From Bryoerythrophyllum caledonicum (lineage: Eukaryota > Streptophyta > Bryopsida > Pottiales > Pottiaceae), in assembly GCA_963971425.1 (NCBI GenBank), contig OZ020524.1, positions 7,116,417 through 7,180,416 of the forward strand: a stretch of 64,000 bases of DNA, written 5' to 3'. Shown piece after piece: positions 36,761 to 48,941 of the stretch (positions within the stretch are counted from its first letter, which is position 1; every line of letters starts with the position of its first letter). The notes under the pieces are model-generated. The model worked only from the letters and a program-made list of their open reading frames with translations. It was not told where the DNA came from and searched no databases. The position numbers and the translations under genes are program-made.

Positions 36761-39700
36761 TACCGGCGGTGTGTCTGTCCTGATTAAACTTCTTGTAGGA
36801 TAGAGGTTTAGTCAGAAAGTCAGCCTGCTGCAGGACGGTTGGTGTGAAATAAACTTGTGTGTGACCTTGGTCTGTGGTTTCTCTGATGAAATGTGCCTGT
36901 ATTCCGATATGTTATGTGCGTGCGTGCAACACGGGATTCTACACAAGTTTAATGCAAGACTGGTTGTCGCTATAAATTGGTGTTGCGTCTTTCATGTGAA
37001 TGCCAATCTCTATAAGGAGACGTCTAAAATAAAGCACATCTTTAGACGCATCTGTCAACACCCGATACTCTGCTTCAGTACTGGACAGTGATACAGTGGG
37101 TTGAAGCTTGCTCGACCAGTAAATACAAGAGCCACCTAATTTATGCAATATGCCGGATGTGGATCTACGCGTATCAACATCTCGTCCCCAATCCGCATCC
37201 GCATATGTGTGATAAGTGCCTGAGCTTTCTGAAGCAAAGAATAGTCCATGGTGTTGTGTTCCTTTCAAGTATCTTAAGATTCTCTTGGCAGCTTAAAGGT
37301 GTGCTAGTTCAGGTGAGGACATGTAACGTGCCACACAACCTACTGCGTATGAAATATCTGGACGAGTATTAGTTAAGTAGATGAGGCTCCCGACCATAGA
37401 CCTGAATAGTTCGGGGTCTACTATGGCAGTCCCGGTTGATTTCTGTAGTTCTGAACTTGGATCCATAGGAAGTTGGCTGGGATTGCAAGTTTCCATTCCA
37501 AAGCGAAATAATAACTTCTGGATGTAGGCTGTATGGGTGAGAAGTATACCATTAAGGAGGCGACGTATTTCTGTGCCTAAATAAATCTGTGCTAAACCCA
37601 AATCTGACATGCGAAATTCCTTATGAAGTGCTTCTTGTAGATGCTTGATACGTGCCTTGTCATCTCCAGTGATAAGTAAGTCATCGACGTATAGTAGAAC
37701 AAAGATCTTTTTGCCGTTCCGTGTTGCAAAATAAAGATTAGGGTCATATTTTGAACGTGTAAGTCCCTGTGATATCAGCCATGAGTCCATGCGGGAGTAC
37801 CATACTCGAGGTGCTTGTTTGAGGCCATACAGGGCACGGCGTAATCTGCAGACCTTACTAGGATCGCCTGCATGTGGAAACCCCTCCGGTATTTCCATTA
37901 AAATGTCTTCAGTGACAGTTCCATTAAGGAATGCCGTGACGACATCCATTTGGTGGAGGTCCCAGTTGTTCTGTGCTGCGAGAGCTAATATAATGCGTAT
38001 AGTGGACCATCTTGCGACGGGAGCAAATATATCATCGTAATCCACTCCTTCACGTTGCTGGAAACCTCGTGCAACGATGCGAGCTTTAAATTTCTTTGTG
38101 TCACCTGTGACCTTCTCCTTAAATATCCATTTTGCCGTTATGGGCTTGCGGTTGGTGGGTCTGTTGATAATATCCCAAGTGTGATTATCCAACACACTGC
38201 TAATCTCACTGTCGATTGCTGCTTTCCACCCGGCATGCTGGACAGCATCTGCAAAGTGTATTGGTTCCTCGCTGGTTTCCACATGAAGTGCCCAATAATC
38301 ATGCATTCTCTGTGAAGGACGTCGCTCACGTGTAGATGAACGCACCGGCCGTGTTGTTGCGCGTATTTTGGAGCGTTGTGAAACGATTGCTGGTTGGTCG
38401 GTGGTACTGCTACGGTGTTGGTCATCGGTTGATTGTTCCTGCGTGATCGTTAGGCGTGCCTGCAAGTCTGTAGGGGGCATCACGGTAATAGGGCTGACCC
38501 CTATAGCCAATGGAGTGGGCCCGTCTGGATAATGACTGTCGATATTCTCGAGAGGCAAAGTGACCGAGGAGGTTGGTTGGCTGGAATCATGATGTGGATT
38601 CAGAGGCTCATCATGGGTTGCTAGAGACTGGCTTCCCGGAGCTAGTGGAAAGTGCCTACTATTATTGCCGCCCACAGAATGTGTGGTGTATGTGCTCTCT
38701 AATGGATCAGTCGCCGAAAGTGGTATTGTGTAACTAAAATCTGAGTGGCTTTCTGTATGGGTCATCTTCAAATGCTGGTTTCCGACTCGGCGTTCATCAA
38801 AAATCACGTCACGTGTAATTATGATCTTTCTACGAATAGGATCATACACCCTGTATGCTTTTGATTCTGTATCATATCCTACGAACATGCATGCGTGGCT
38901 ACGCTTATCCAGTTTCTGACGTTCACTATCTGGTATATGTACATGCGCCATACACCCAAAAATTTTAAGATTTTGAAGATCAACAGGTTTACCTGTGAAA
39001 CTGGATTCAGGAGGAATGCCATAATTGGAGCGCGTGGGACTTCGATTGATCAAAAAGGTTGCCATTGACACGGCTTCGGGCCACAAAAACGTTGGAAGTT
39101 GACAATCAGCTGCAATGCTTCGTGCTCGCTCCATAATTGTCCTATTTCGTCTCTCTGAGATACCATTTTGTTGTGGTGTCTTAGCCTGGGTCAATTCACG
39201 TTCGATGCTATGTTTAAAACAATAGTTCTTGAAAAGATCAGAAAGATATTCGCCTCCCCTATCAGACCGAAGTGCAAGTAGCTTGTGTCCAGTTTCAGCT
39301 TCTAGCTTGGCTTTAAAATGGGAGAAATATTTGAAAGTTTCACTCTTGTGTCGCAGAAAATATGTCCAGCTCTTTCTTGACAGGTCGTCTGTAAAAACGA
39401 GGACAAAACGTGCACCGCCCAATGACGGTCGCTGTAGCGGGCCTATCACATCCGTGTGAATTCTCTGCCCTACATGTGTTGCTCGAGTTTGTGACCTTTT
39501 TGGGAACCTTTCTCGCTGTTGTCGACCTTCAAGACAACATGTGCAGATGCGGCTGCTAATATTGATGCGGGGGAGCTCGATGATATGCGTTGATCGTGAA
39601 AGAAAGCTGAGACCTGAGTAACTCAGATGACCTAATCTCCGGTGCCACAAGTCAGCCTTGTCACATGTTTCCACAGAAAGTACTTCTTGTGGTTGCTCAT

Positions 39701-41225
39701 TTAAAAAATACAGGCCATTTCTCTGGTCGCGAGTTCCCTTTGCAACTACGTTACCATTCTTGTGAATCCAACAATGTGTCGGGGTGAAAAGAACAGTATG
39801 CCCTGAGTCTGCAATAGTTCCTACAGAGGCAAGATTCTTTCTCAAAGTCGGTACGTAGCGAATGTTCTCGAGTTTTATTTCCCCATTTGAGGTGCGAAGA
39901 GTAGAGGTCCCAGTTCCTTGAACGGAATGAGATTCCCCTCCTCCAGTCCTCACATTACTCTGGAAGTCAGTAGGAGTAGGTACGTAATCTAGTCTGTCCG
40001 CCTCAGATGCTACATGAGACGATGCTCCACTGTCAAGATACCAAGGACTATAGTTCGTATTGTAGTATGGATCAGTATAATAATATGGAGCGTAGGAATC
40101 ATCGAATACCTCAGCCGCATATGCATACTCGTCGGAATCCACGTGAGGAGGTCCGCTTCTACAATCCTTGGCGATATGACCGGGTTTGCCGCATGTGTAG
40201 CATGAGAAAGTCGGTCTTGGTGACGTTGTATGTGATCTTGGTAGTGCCGGTCTCCAGGCAGTGCCACGTCCTCCAACATAGCCTCGGCCTGGAGGTCCAG
40301 CTGCGTATTGTACTCGACCCCAACCTGTTCCTGGAGGGAGCCGCCACCATGGAGGACTTCGTCCCCACCGTCCACGGCCTCGGCCTCTCTGTCCTTGTGG
40401 TTGACTCGTTCCGCCTTGTTGTTGGTTTGACGGTCGTCTTCCCTGTTGCTTGGTCGTAACGGACAAGACCTCATCTTCCCCGTGAAGCTTTGCAAAAGCA
40501 ATGCGCCGATAATGCTCTGTCATGAGATTCGCGCTGAGTTTCTCGAAGGTCATGTTTGGATCTGTGCGAGTGATGGTCTGCACAATACTAGCATAGGAAC
40601 GTGGTAATCCGTTAAGAATAATTTGGTTAAGGTGCTTCACACTAAGTCCCTTGCCCATATTGGCAAGTCGATTCTTGAGTTCACGTGCACTCCTCAGGTA
40701 GTCCTCCGCGGAGCCTCCTTCCGAAAGTTTCAGCGTTTGCAGCTCATTCAACAGTGTGAGAACATTGGTTTGATCGCCGGATGCAAATTCTTCCTTGAGA
40801 GCAACCCATGCTTCACTCGGATCTGTGTGTTCTGCAATCGTATCAAGCAAGCTATCAGTGACTGAGCGAAGCAAAAAACGACAAGCAACAGCCTTTCGTT
40901 TGTTCAGTTGAACTTCAGTGAGTTCCTCTCCTGCTATGTTGACAGGATAGACAAGAGGAGAGTGCTTGGTCTCCGTAATATCCCACACACTCTCTCCTCT
41001 AAGAATGCCTCGCATTTTCAGGCTCCAAGCATAGTAATTTTCTATCCCTTTCAATTTCTCATCCTCCTTTACTGTGGAGTTGTCCATCTTTCTGGATTCT
41101 TCCTCTCTCTGTACCTGTCTAGTGACTAGGCTTGACTCCCTGTAATGTGACAAGGATTCTTCCTTGATTCTAACTGGAGACTCTACGAATTCTCTCGACA
41201 GTTCAACTACCAGCTTCGGCGGCAT
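36740..41225 (-). CDS. Copia gag-pol polyprotein, three stop codons in the RNase H end
   Basis: From the ATG at 41223-41225 (MPPKLVVELSREF; an alternative ATG is 41085-41087) the frame is open to a TAA at 37293-37295, about 1310 codons. Gag carries the zinc knuckle CYTCGKPGHIAKDC. The protease motif is YLDSGASSH. Integrase shows HRRLGHLSYSG...CTCC (HHCC zinc part) and TPQQNGISERRNRT at the DDE Glu. RT has FKARIVARGFQQ, LYGLKQAPRVWY and YVDDLLITG. RNase H continues in the same frame past the TAA (ADADWGRDVDTRRSTSG, SSTEAEYR), with further stops near 36939 and 36910, and ends near 36745 (QADFLTKPLS). The main block is intact but the RNase H end is not, so this copy probably cannot replicate alone. 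Confidence 0.93.
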
Positions 41226-41325
41226 TGCCTTCCAGTCTGCCGGCTTCTTCCTTCTCTGATGATATGTGACAACTCTGTTCCTACTTCCTGTCACAAGTTT
41301 CTCACTTCTATCTATACTAAAAAAC

Positions 41326-41340
41326 ACCGCTCTGATACCA
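41326..41340 (-). other. Primer-binding site of the copia element (tRNA-iMet type)
   Basis: On the minus strand, TGGTATCAGAGC follows the 5' LTR directly; the plus strand reads GCTCTGATACCA. This is the common primer site of plant LTR retrotransposons. Confidence 0.9.
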
Positions 41341-41537
41341 TGTTGAAAAGACAACCATAACTTGTGTGTACAAGCTGAGAGCTGCGCAAGTGCGCACTGC
41401 ATTATGAAGGGCGAATGCCAGAATATATACATGAGTGCTATCAGTACAGATAGACCTAACTAATGAAAAAGGTAAAGAAATGAATGATAGTGGGATGAAT
41501 GATGAGACGTCCTTCAGGAGCGTTGTATTCGTCAACA
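41341..41537 (-). repeat. 5' LTR of the copia element
   Basis: Begins TGTTGA and ends TCAACA (plus strand), with perfect TG...CA ends. Followed by the CTTCA target copy at 41538-41542. Confidence 0.95.
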
Positions 41538-42790
41538 CTTCATCTAGAACAACAGTAATCATGTCTATGGCTTCAGCTGCAACATGGCTGTCAATAGGGT
41601 AGCCCTCCACATGCTTTTGGTCATCTGAGCTTCTGGCCACAACAGAGGCTATACATACATACTGGTTGATCTAATTGAGTCAAAAGAGAGAAAAATACCC
41701 CAATGCCCCCTACACATTGCACACGGTCCTGAATCAAATGCAGATAGCAGAGTGGAGTACCAGAAATTATGGTGGAATTAAGTCCCCGGATTCTTTTTGA
41801 ATCCCAATATGTTTGGATTCGACTTCACTTTAATATATATCAAATATTCGAAAAGAATTCGAGTCGAACGAACAAACCCAGACTCTAAAAATACTACAAA
41901 ATGATAAGTGTTGAAAAGATAGGTCTCCTTACCTTGGCATTATACCCGAAGACCATCTTGAAAGCCAGCTCATCTTTATCGTTGATAATACTATCAGTTG
42001 AGATATTCTCTGGCACATAACTATCTTCACTTGAAAGGAATGAGTCTTTTAATGATAACTCCAAGAGCGAAATTCAGAAACGCACATCAATTACACAAAA
42101 CTCCAGGTAATACAAACTACAAGAACTCCTGGTATCGCTTGGAGACGCACATAGCCTCCAGTAATCAAAAACTCCAGAAACAAGTTTCCTGTTTACTATC
42201 ACGATTTAAATTCTATCTGAGCCTTCACACAACGACACTACCCAATAATGCAGCATTTGCAAAACGACAAAAACGCCTTCAGCAACAGTCTTCATGGTCT
42301 TCTAGCAGCATATTCTAAATTCTATCAACATCGTACGTAAACTGCTCTGTCAAGATAACAACAGAAGACTTCCGCAATAGGAGTTTCTCATAAAGATTAA
42401 CGTATGCAGGTTGTTCCTCGTGTGGTCATATGCAATATTAACTACAACAGCAAGTCCACCATATTACTAAAAGTTAACAAGACAAAAGGTCCCTAAATAT
42501 AATGAAGATCAATACGGATTCCAAAGTACCGGTAGGTTTGCAATGACAGCAAAATATTTTGGTGGAGTCTTAATTTGCTGGTTACATACTACCGGCAAGA
42601 AGAAAATTATCCTGCAGTAAAAGTTACTCACATAATCTCGACCGCTCAAATAAAAAAAGACGGCAGGGCCCTGCTGCCTTGTAATTCCAAAAATGATTGT
42701 GAAAAACTTCCACACCATCTGAGCATGCAACACTTTTGGTCTTCGTGATACTCCCGCAAAATCTCCAGTCATAATGAAACTAACTCAGAA

Positions 42791-43668
42791 TCCTAGTAGC
42801 CTAGAAAAGGGGTAGAATCAGACCCTTGGTGTCTTGATCACGTCTAGTTTAATTTTGCGCCAGCAAGTCAGTCAGCAACTCCATCTCCAGATAAATCCAA
42901 CCTCCACATACTGACCATAACAATACAAGACTTTCCTTGCTCGCAAAGTGCGACACATACCAAAACTCCAAAATTCTTAAGTCTTGTAACCCGACGGTGA
43001 AACTGAACAGAAGCTCAATTAAACGTGATCAAATCTTCGCAACCCCAACGTTTTCTCATGAGGGTTGAAATACCACTCGCCTCTCGAGTCTGGCTTGGGC
43101 TTTCGTTGAACAATGGTGTACAATGGCATACAGCTATTCTGCAGCTGTGCATAAATTGATCCAAACACACACATGCCACCGTCGATGTGCTAGGTTGCCC
43201 TCATAGACGCCATCACAAGGTCCTTCAGGAAGCAAGAAGCCACAGTTTGACCTGAGCCTACTACATTAAGCAGGACTCGATCTCAAAACAAGGACATATA
43301 TCAACGACAGTGTAAGGGACCACAACTCAAGGCAGAACAACGTCCGTACAGGCGCTTCCATTCACGGACATAGCAAAGTAAGACTCCACCAAATTTTCCT
43401 TTAACAATCATGCACTACAACCACCAATCCTAAACTATCAAAACTCCGGCTAAGCGAACTTCGTCAGCACGTTCTTCAAAAACCAAGCTCCCGGAACACC
43501 TCCAAAATGGCATGCAGAAAGATCTACAAAAATGATAAATCAACGAGGGTGTCAATAACGGTAACACATGTTCGAGGATTTTCCAAGTTGAAGGTGGAAA
43601 CTTCCAGTACATCGCTGCCAGGACAACAGGTTTTATAGCATCGTCCTTGTGAGCAGAAGCGCCTGTCA
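42791..43668. other. Intergenic, nothing recognised
   Basis: No family motif. A minus open frame at 43430-43762 partly overlaps the kinase tail in another frame and looks like a shadow. Confidence 0.35.
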
Positions 43669-45253
43669 CTATGATAAACAGGAATTGAGGACCATCTTCT
43701 GAAGCTCCCTTTTCAGTTCGACATAATCCCCAGAACGTGCAGCCGTCCAAGCTGACTGCCATCCTGGATGCTCATCGTAACACACGCTCCAGAATCTCCG
43801 GATTTCATCAAAGTCCTGGCAATTCAACCCTCGTAACATTTTGTGCTTCTCCCTATATCTTTATGCAAAAATGGTGTGGACAAGAGCCTCAGTATCATCT
43901 CGTTCATCGACCACAACTTGGTATTCACCGCCTGCTAACTGTTCTAAAAGCCGCTCCGAGGCATACATCACTCCTCCACTGAAGCAAGAAGACTTTTTCT
44001 TAGTAACAACATAACCCCAATCTAGGATATAGAGCATCTCAGTCTCTTCTGACTCTCTTTTGGCAATCATGATGTTGTCGGGCCGTACGTCGCGATTAAT
44101 GATGCCGTGCTCGTGCGCCCTTTCAAGAACATCCACGAGCCCTCGCACCAATGACCAACGACTGGATATTGACTTATGCGATATCCTTTCCCCTACTGGA
44201 TGGATTCTCAGGGACTTTTCATTGTCAAACCAGCCTAACACCTTGGGCACTCCTTTCACATCATTCAAGCAAGTAAGCATTCGATAGTCATTCTGCAAGT
44301 TCTTCCCATGAAGCGGCATTTTTGCCCCATATTCTCTGCCATCCTCGTCTTTCACACAGAGAACATTACTTGTAGCTCTAAACCCCAGAAAACGGATTGG
44401 CTCGTACTCGACCCCAGCTACAGTTAGTACTGGCACTTCAACCTCAAGGTCGCTCAGACTGCTCTTCAGTAGGGCGACCAGGGATCCACGCACATCGTTT
44501 AACCCGACGTGCACTTCATACGTAACCTCTTTTTATCTTCCATGATGACCTTAAACCATTGCACCATCTCCAAATCTGTAACGCCTACTAGTACCAATCG
44601 CCTGAAACCCATTAAGCTCTCCAACATCTTCTCCCCATATCTTGCAGCTTTTCCAATATTGAAATAGCTGTTGTACTTACCCCCACCTGACTGGAGCTCG
44701 AGTATTACCCCAGTCGTTAAGGGACTTGGATCAACCCCAGCTGATGGAGGTCGTTTGTAATGAGAACATCTGGCTTTAAAACAGGCCCACAAACAGATGG
44801 AGAAGACCCTGTAAATTTTATCTTCCAACATGTTGAAGCATCATCTATCAGTCCCCTCAGAAGCTCTTTGAAGTACTTCTCTGGACTAAGCCCCTTCAAA
44901 TTTTTCCAACAATCTTCTGGCCACAAACCTTCTGCCTCTTCACCAAACAAAGGTTTCGGCATAATGAGCCTCACAGTGCTTTTACTTACTCGAATACCTT
45001 TATCAACACCACTCATTGACGCCATAGAGGAGGAACTTGAATCCAGCTGTAAGCGCAACTCTTCCAGCTTTTTCACAACCGTCTGCTCCTGTTTCACGAG
45101 GGTCTGCTCCTGTTTCACGAGAGTCTGCTCTATGCATCCTAGCCGTAAGCTAACCTGTTTCACCACTTCAGCGACGGGCTCTGACGCATGCCCTGATTCA
45201 CAATGCAATACAACCATGAGACACAACCATGAGCCACATTCTAGGCCGTTCAA
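43669..45253 (-). pseudogene. Coiled-coil / nuclease-like / kinase gene resembling Crinkler (CR) effectors, broken
   Basis: Three minus-strand blocks in three frames read as one protein. The N-terminal block (45253-44750) has a coiled coil with repeated LVKQEQT heptads, then a region ending KPDVLI. The next (44750-44520) has VILELQSGGGKYN, and together these resemble the PD...ExQ core of restriction-endonuclease-like folds. The third (44515-43669) is a kinase-like domain with INRDVRPDN in place of HRD and LDWG in place of DFG. Two frameshifts (near 44755 and 44520) and a TAA before the last ~60 codons (near 43858) break it. REase-kinase fusions are one of the described Crinkler toxin-module types, known from oomycetes, fungi and some plants. 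The Crinkler header domain is not seen, so the assignment is tentative. No intact product is expected. Confidence 0.45.
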
Positions 45254-46611
45254 GTAATCACACGCTCTGAAGATTCTTAATTACTGAAGTCGCAAAAGAA
45301 GAGGAAACCTAAACCTTGAACAAGCGTGATGGAATAGAAAATGTCAGATGGCCGCCCAACAAAAAACAAATTAGAAACACTACCAAAAGAGCCTCCTCCT
45401 CATCAGACTTGCAAACATAAAGATAGACAGGATCAGGTTAAAACACGACAAAATAGTCGCTACCCTACGGGCCAATCTGACAATGCTGTCCCTGCAGACT
45501 ATAGCTTAAGATTGTACAACTTAAAATTTGCGCTGTAAGGGTCCAGTGCATCCTGTTGAGCAGCTGCATAAACCAAAAAAATAAGTATACATACATAGAG
45601 ATGCGAGCCTAAATAAGCAGACCAGACTACCTACGGTTTCGGAAACCTGTGTAGCAATCGTAAAAGAGTAGTGTCCCCTCCAGAAACGAAAAACCCTCAA
45701 GGTATAGAATTCCACACCGACCATCTCAACGCGTCCAGTAACCGCAGGGAAGAAGAAAGAGTGGTGGCTTGGTATATATAGCTGGAACACATTAAGGCAC
45801 AGCTACCGAGACGTAAAGTGGCAGCAAGAGAAGGCCGAAATCAGGTAAATTAAGGCAACGTGTTAGCTGGTTATTAAACACCAGCCAGCAGTAACCCTTT
45901 GTTAGGTGATAATCGTCTGAGGTTAAGTACCATGAGTTCAAACAGCGGGCGAAAGGGTGGCTTCATGAAGAAAACCACCACCCGTTGCCCATGAGTTCAA
46001 GAACTATATAATAAGTGCCATGCAGACACATGTACAACCCTTAATAGGTTCACTGGAGAGATAAAATTGAATCATATTATTTTTCAATGTGAATACAATG
46101 CAAGTGTCTCTGAATGACAAACACCAAAAAAAATTGGGATATGTAGTAGCATGTGTACTTGCATAACCTACATGATCAAGAAGTACCGGAAGAAGAAGAG
46201 GACAGGGGGCTAGGAAACAATAACTGCTGGCATTGATTAAAAACTAGAGAACCCTAGAGAGCGAATACAGTAAGACCAAGAACAACATTCAGAAAGATTG
46301 AAAAGGACAGACCTCTGTCAGTCGTGGAATAAAGCATCTAACAAGCCATCACAAAAAAACCTAATTGTTCTGCTCAAAAAAACATACCAAGAGAAGGAGT
46401 TTGTAAGAATGCATGCTTCAGGACTTGAGGTATCAACTAAGCTACCAAGATAAAAAGGGGAATCATACTTGTAGGAGGTGATACTCCTAAGCCAACCCTT
46501 ATTCCATAACCATGAACTGAACCCTCGCACATGAATATGAACCAGACAAGATACTAATATGATTCCTACTCAAAGGAAAGAAGTGGATATAATCGAGTGT
46601 TTAGGACAAGT
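45254..46611. other. Intergenic, nothing recognised
   Basis: Short open frames only (for example 45521-45790 minus, 46318-46530 minus), without motifs. Confidence 0.35.
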
Positions 46612-46815
46612 GATTTCACCTGAAATATCAGCCTTGAGCAGCAGCAGTTCCTTTGCCTACAATTGCTCCTCATTTTTCCGCAACTGCTCCTCTTTTTTCC
46701 CCTAGTAAGCAAAAACGGCCTTTCTGGCAGCCTGCGCCACTTGTTCTTCCACATGAATAATCCGTTGCACTACTTTCCTAATCTCTTGCTTCACGTCTTC
46801 CATTTCGGTATCCAT
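46612..46815 (-). pseudogene. Coiled-coil N-terminal exon fragment related to the 43.7-45.3 kb gene
   Basis: From an ATG at 46813-46815 the frame encodes a charged heptad-rich segment (VKQEIRKVVQRI, KKEEQLRKNEEQL, AKELLLLKADI) with two TAG stops, and ends at a possible donor near 46612. The VKQ...EEQL pattern is like the N-terminal coiled coil of the gene at 43669-45253 and of Crinkler-like proteins recalled from other species. No downstream domain was found. Confidence 0.35.
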
Positions 46816-48266
46816 TGTCTTGAAATGCCTACGTGACCACCTCCTGTAACATGCAACCTAAGCAGCAATTCATCAGAACGCTGTCACACGTAAACGCGAG
46901 CAGTGCTCGAAACGCATTCAAAGCTCCGCATACAAAAATCCGCTCAGCCAAAACAAACCCCGGCAGAGACAACAAGCACAAAGAGAAAAATCAGCTGCTA
47001 AACCACAATCAAAGCTCACGGCGTGCACGACAGCCACTCTTAAACCCTCCCGAATCATGCCTCACAACTTAAACTATGACGACATAAATAATCACCGTGA
47101 CATTCACCATAGAGACTCGAAATTCACCGTAGAAACACGAAATATGGAGGGGCGGCCAAGAAAATGAACGACCCCTAGAAAAGCAAACCGGTGCAGGAAT
47201 TGCAAGAGGAAAAGAAAATTGGACAACAATGACGATACCTGTGGACGACTAAAGAGCTCAACAGAGAAAGAGTAACGTACCGGTACGAGGAAGGCAAGCG
47301 CTCAAGCGGAGGTGAAGAGGATGGAACTGTCCGTCGTGTAAAAGGCTCTCCACCTCCGCCAGGATCATTCTTGTCAATCACGCCCACGCCCATCAACGAA
47401 GCTACCCAACAAAACGAAGATGTAGACATGGAAGGAGCGAAAGCAACGATCAAACACTAGCGGAGGGAAAAATAGAAATCCTAGCGCAAGGCAAAGAAGA
47501 AAACCCTAGCCAACAGAATGCAATGCTAAAACTGAATTCTCAAAGGGAGACAAACCGTACTTACTCATCCCGCACAAAGAATTCGAATCAGAAACATCCA
47601 GGCACAAGTAAAATCTGGCGGGGAGTGTGGGATTTTGTCATTTGCTTTATATTTACAGTACATCCTGTACATTTGCTTTATGGAAATTAGCAAGTCTTCT
47701 CTTCCAGTTATTCCAGTTGTTGGGCCCTGCCCTTTTCGAGCGAGGGATCCTTGGAATTTTATAACGACACTACGTATTACTTCATTCTATACAGTACTAG
47801 TGGGTGCCCGTTGTACCCAACGGCCCAAAGGCAATCCCAAGTTAAGTAAATATGTAACTTTACTAAAATTAGAATATTTTAAATGACAATAACTTAACTT
47901 GAACTAACTTTGAACTTTGTCTCGTTTCAACAATAAATGGCTCGTGGATGAACATGGATTAGCGGTCATAAGTAAGCCTACAACCAAGGGCCCAGTTTTA
48001 CCAGTCGGACTGTGATCTTTTATATATAAGAGATAGTGTTGGCCACATTAGAACGAACATTCTATACTTTATGAACTTATTCATATTAGAGTAGGTGTTT
48101 CAGCCCTTCAACTTTCCGGCAGAGGAATATTCAGTAAGTACTTCACATTATTTGTTACCCTACACTATGTAGAATCCAACACGTTGTTGTAGGAAATCCC
48201 AAATCATGAAACTAATTTCATATTAATGCGTTAAAAACCCTATGGTAGACTCCGGTTATTTGAACC
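46816..48266. other. Intergenic, nothing recognised
   Basis: No motif-bearing frame. Near 47800 a TAGTGGGTGCCCGTTG sequence looks like a transposon terminus but has no partner that could be placed. Confidence 0.35.
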
Positions 48267-48941
48267 TTAACCCCTAACGACCCGAGGCGTTTTCACACCA
48301 AAAACCCTCGTTCTAGTGCAATGAGTAAGGAGGGAAACAAATGACTTTTAGTCTTCATTTAATTCATTTAAGACTTATTAAGTAACATCCTTGCAAAATT
48401 TCATAAACTTTGACCACATGGATTGAAAGATTATAGTGTTTGAAGTAAAGAAGACCGTTCATTTTCTTCCGTGCCTTAAGTAGATTTGTAGACTTTGACT
48501 TCACTTGGTATCAAGTTTTTGCACTACGCAAGGTCTAAATCCATTACCATCATGTTGATCATAATGTTGTTTCTTTGTGCACCAATTTTTAGAGATGGGT
48601 ACAGCATATTCAAAAATCAATGTGCTATCTTTCACTAAAGACAAGATTTTTTTTTTTGGACAATATGAAAGGAAATACTATTACTTGCTACTATTGGAAA
48701 TCTCACATTTAATAGAGCGTAGTGACAAGAGTTTTTTAAGTGGCTCAATGTGCCCACTCTTCCCATTTGAAATTCAAGACCCTATAACTTTTTCCTCAAA
48801 TGTCGGATTTGGGAAAAGCTGTACTCACACGAAGCTTTAACTAATGTCCATTTACCGTATTAATTTCAAAAAGGAATGTTATAAATTGACGCCTAAACCT
48901 TCAAAGTTCCTTGAGGGGATTCTTGGGCCTTTATGGATTAA
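48267..48941. mobile_element. TTAA-flanked element E, reverse orientation relative to element A
   Basis: Left boundary TTAA at 48267-48270 then CCCCTAACGACCCGAGG. Right boundary TTAA at 48938-48941 preceded by GGGCCTTTATGGA, a decayed inverted end. The interior at 48350-48500 is the reverse complement of the conserved block of element A (GACTTTGACTTCA..., AAATTTCATAAACTTTGACC). Confidence 0.55.

Larger units (their letters stand above)
36012..41537 (-). mobile_element. Ty1/copia LTR retrotransposon, nearly full length and recent
   Basis: 197-bp LTRs at 36012-36208 (3' LTR) and 41341-41537 (5' LTR) differ at about four positions, so the insertion is young. A 5-bp target duplication CTTCA flanks it (36007-36011 and 41538-41542). 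Directly inside the 5' LTR is TGGTATCAGAGC, the initiator-Met tRNA primer site. A purine-rich tract (GAGCGAGGGAGGA on the minus strand) precedes the 3' LTR. Order gag-protease-integrase-RT-RNase H defines copia. About 0.55 kb between the pol end and the 3' LTR carries an unrelated antisense gene fragment. Confidence 0.95.
35908..42790 (-). pseudogene. BEACH-domain (SPIRRIG/neurobeachin-like) gene fragment split by the copia element
   Basis: Exon-like minus blocks occur at 42632-about 42790 (RRPKVLHAQMVWKFF, RQQGPAVFFYLSG, donor GTGAGT), 41933-about 42040 (DELAFKMVFGYNAK, donor GTAAGG), and 41538-41648, which continues at 36011-35908. Removing the retrotransposon and one CTTCA copy joins the last exon as ITVVLDE-DLANQW followed by SILGILLQSMSPKHL. 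This resembles a stretch of plant SPIRRIG-type BEACH proteins (VLDENLANQ..., ILGFLLQSVPP...), from memory. BEACH proteins act in membrane traffic and P-bodies. No BEACH or WD40 domain itself is in the window, so this is a fragment. Confidence 0.45.

Noticed and set aside
40007-40501. 150-163-codon open frames within the copia region in other frames
   Set aside because: They are shadows of the copia gag frame, whose zinc knuckle and protease motifs are in the true frame.
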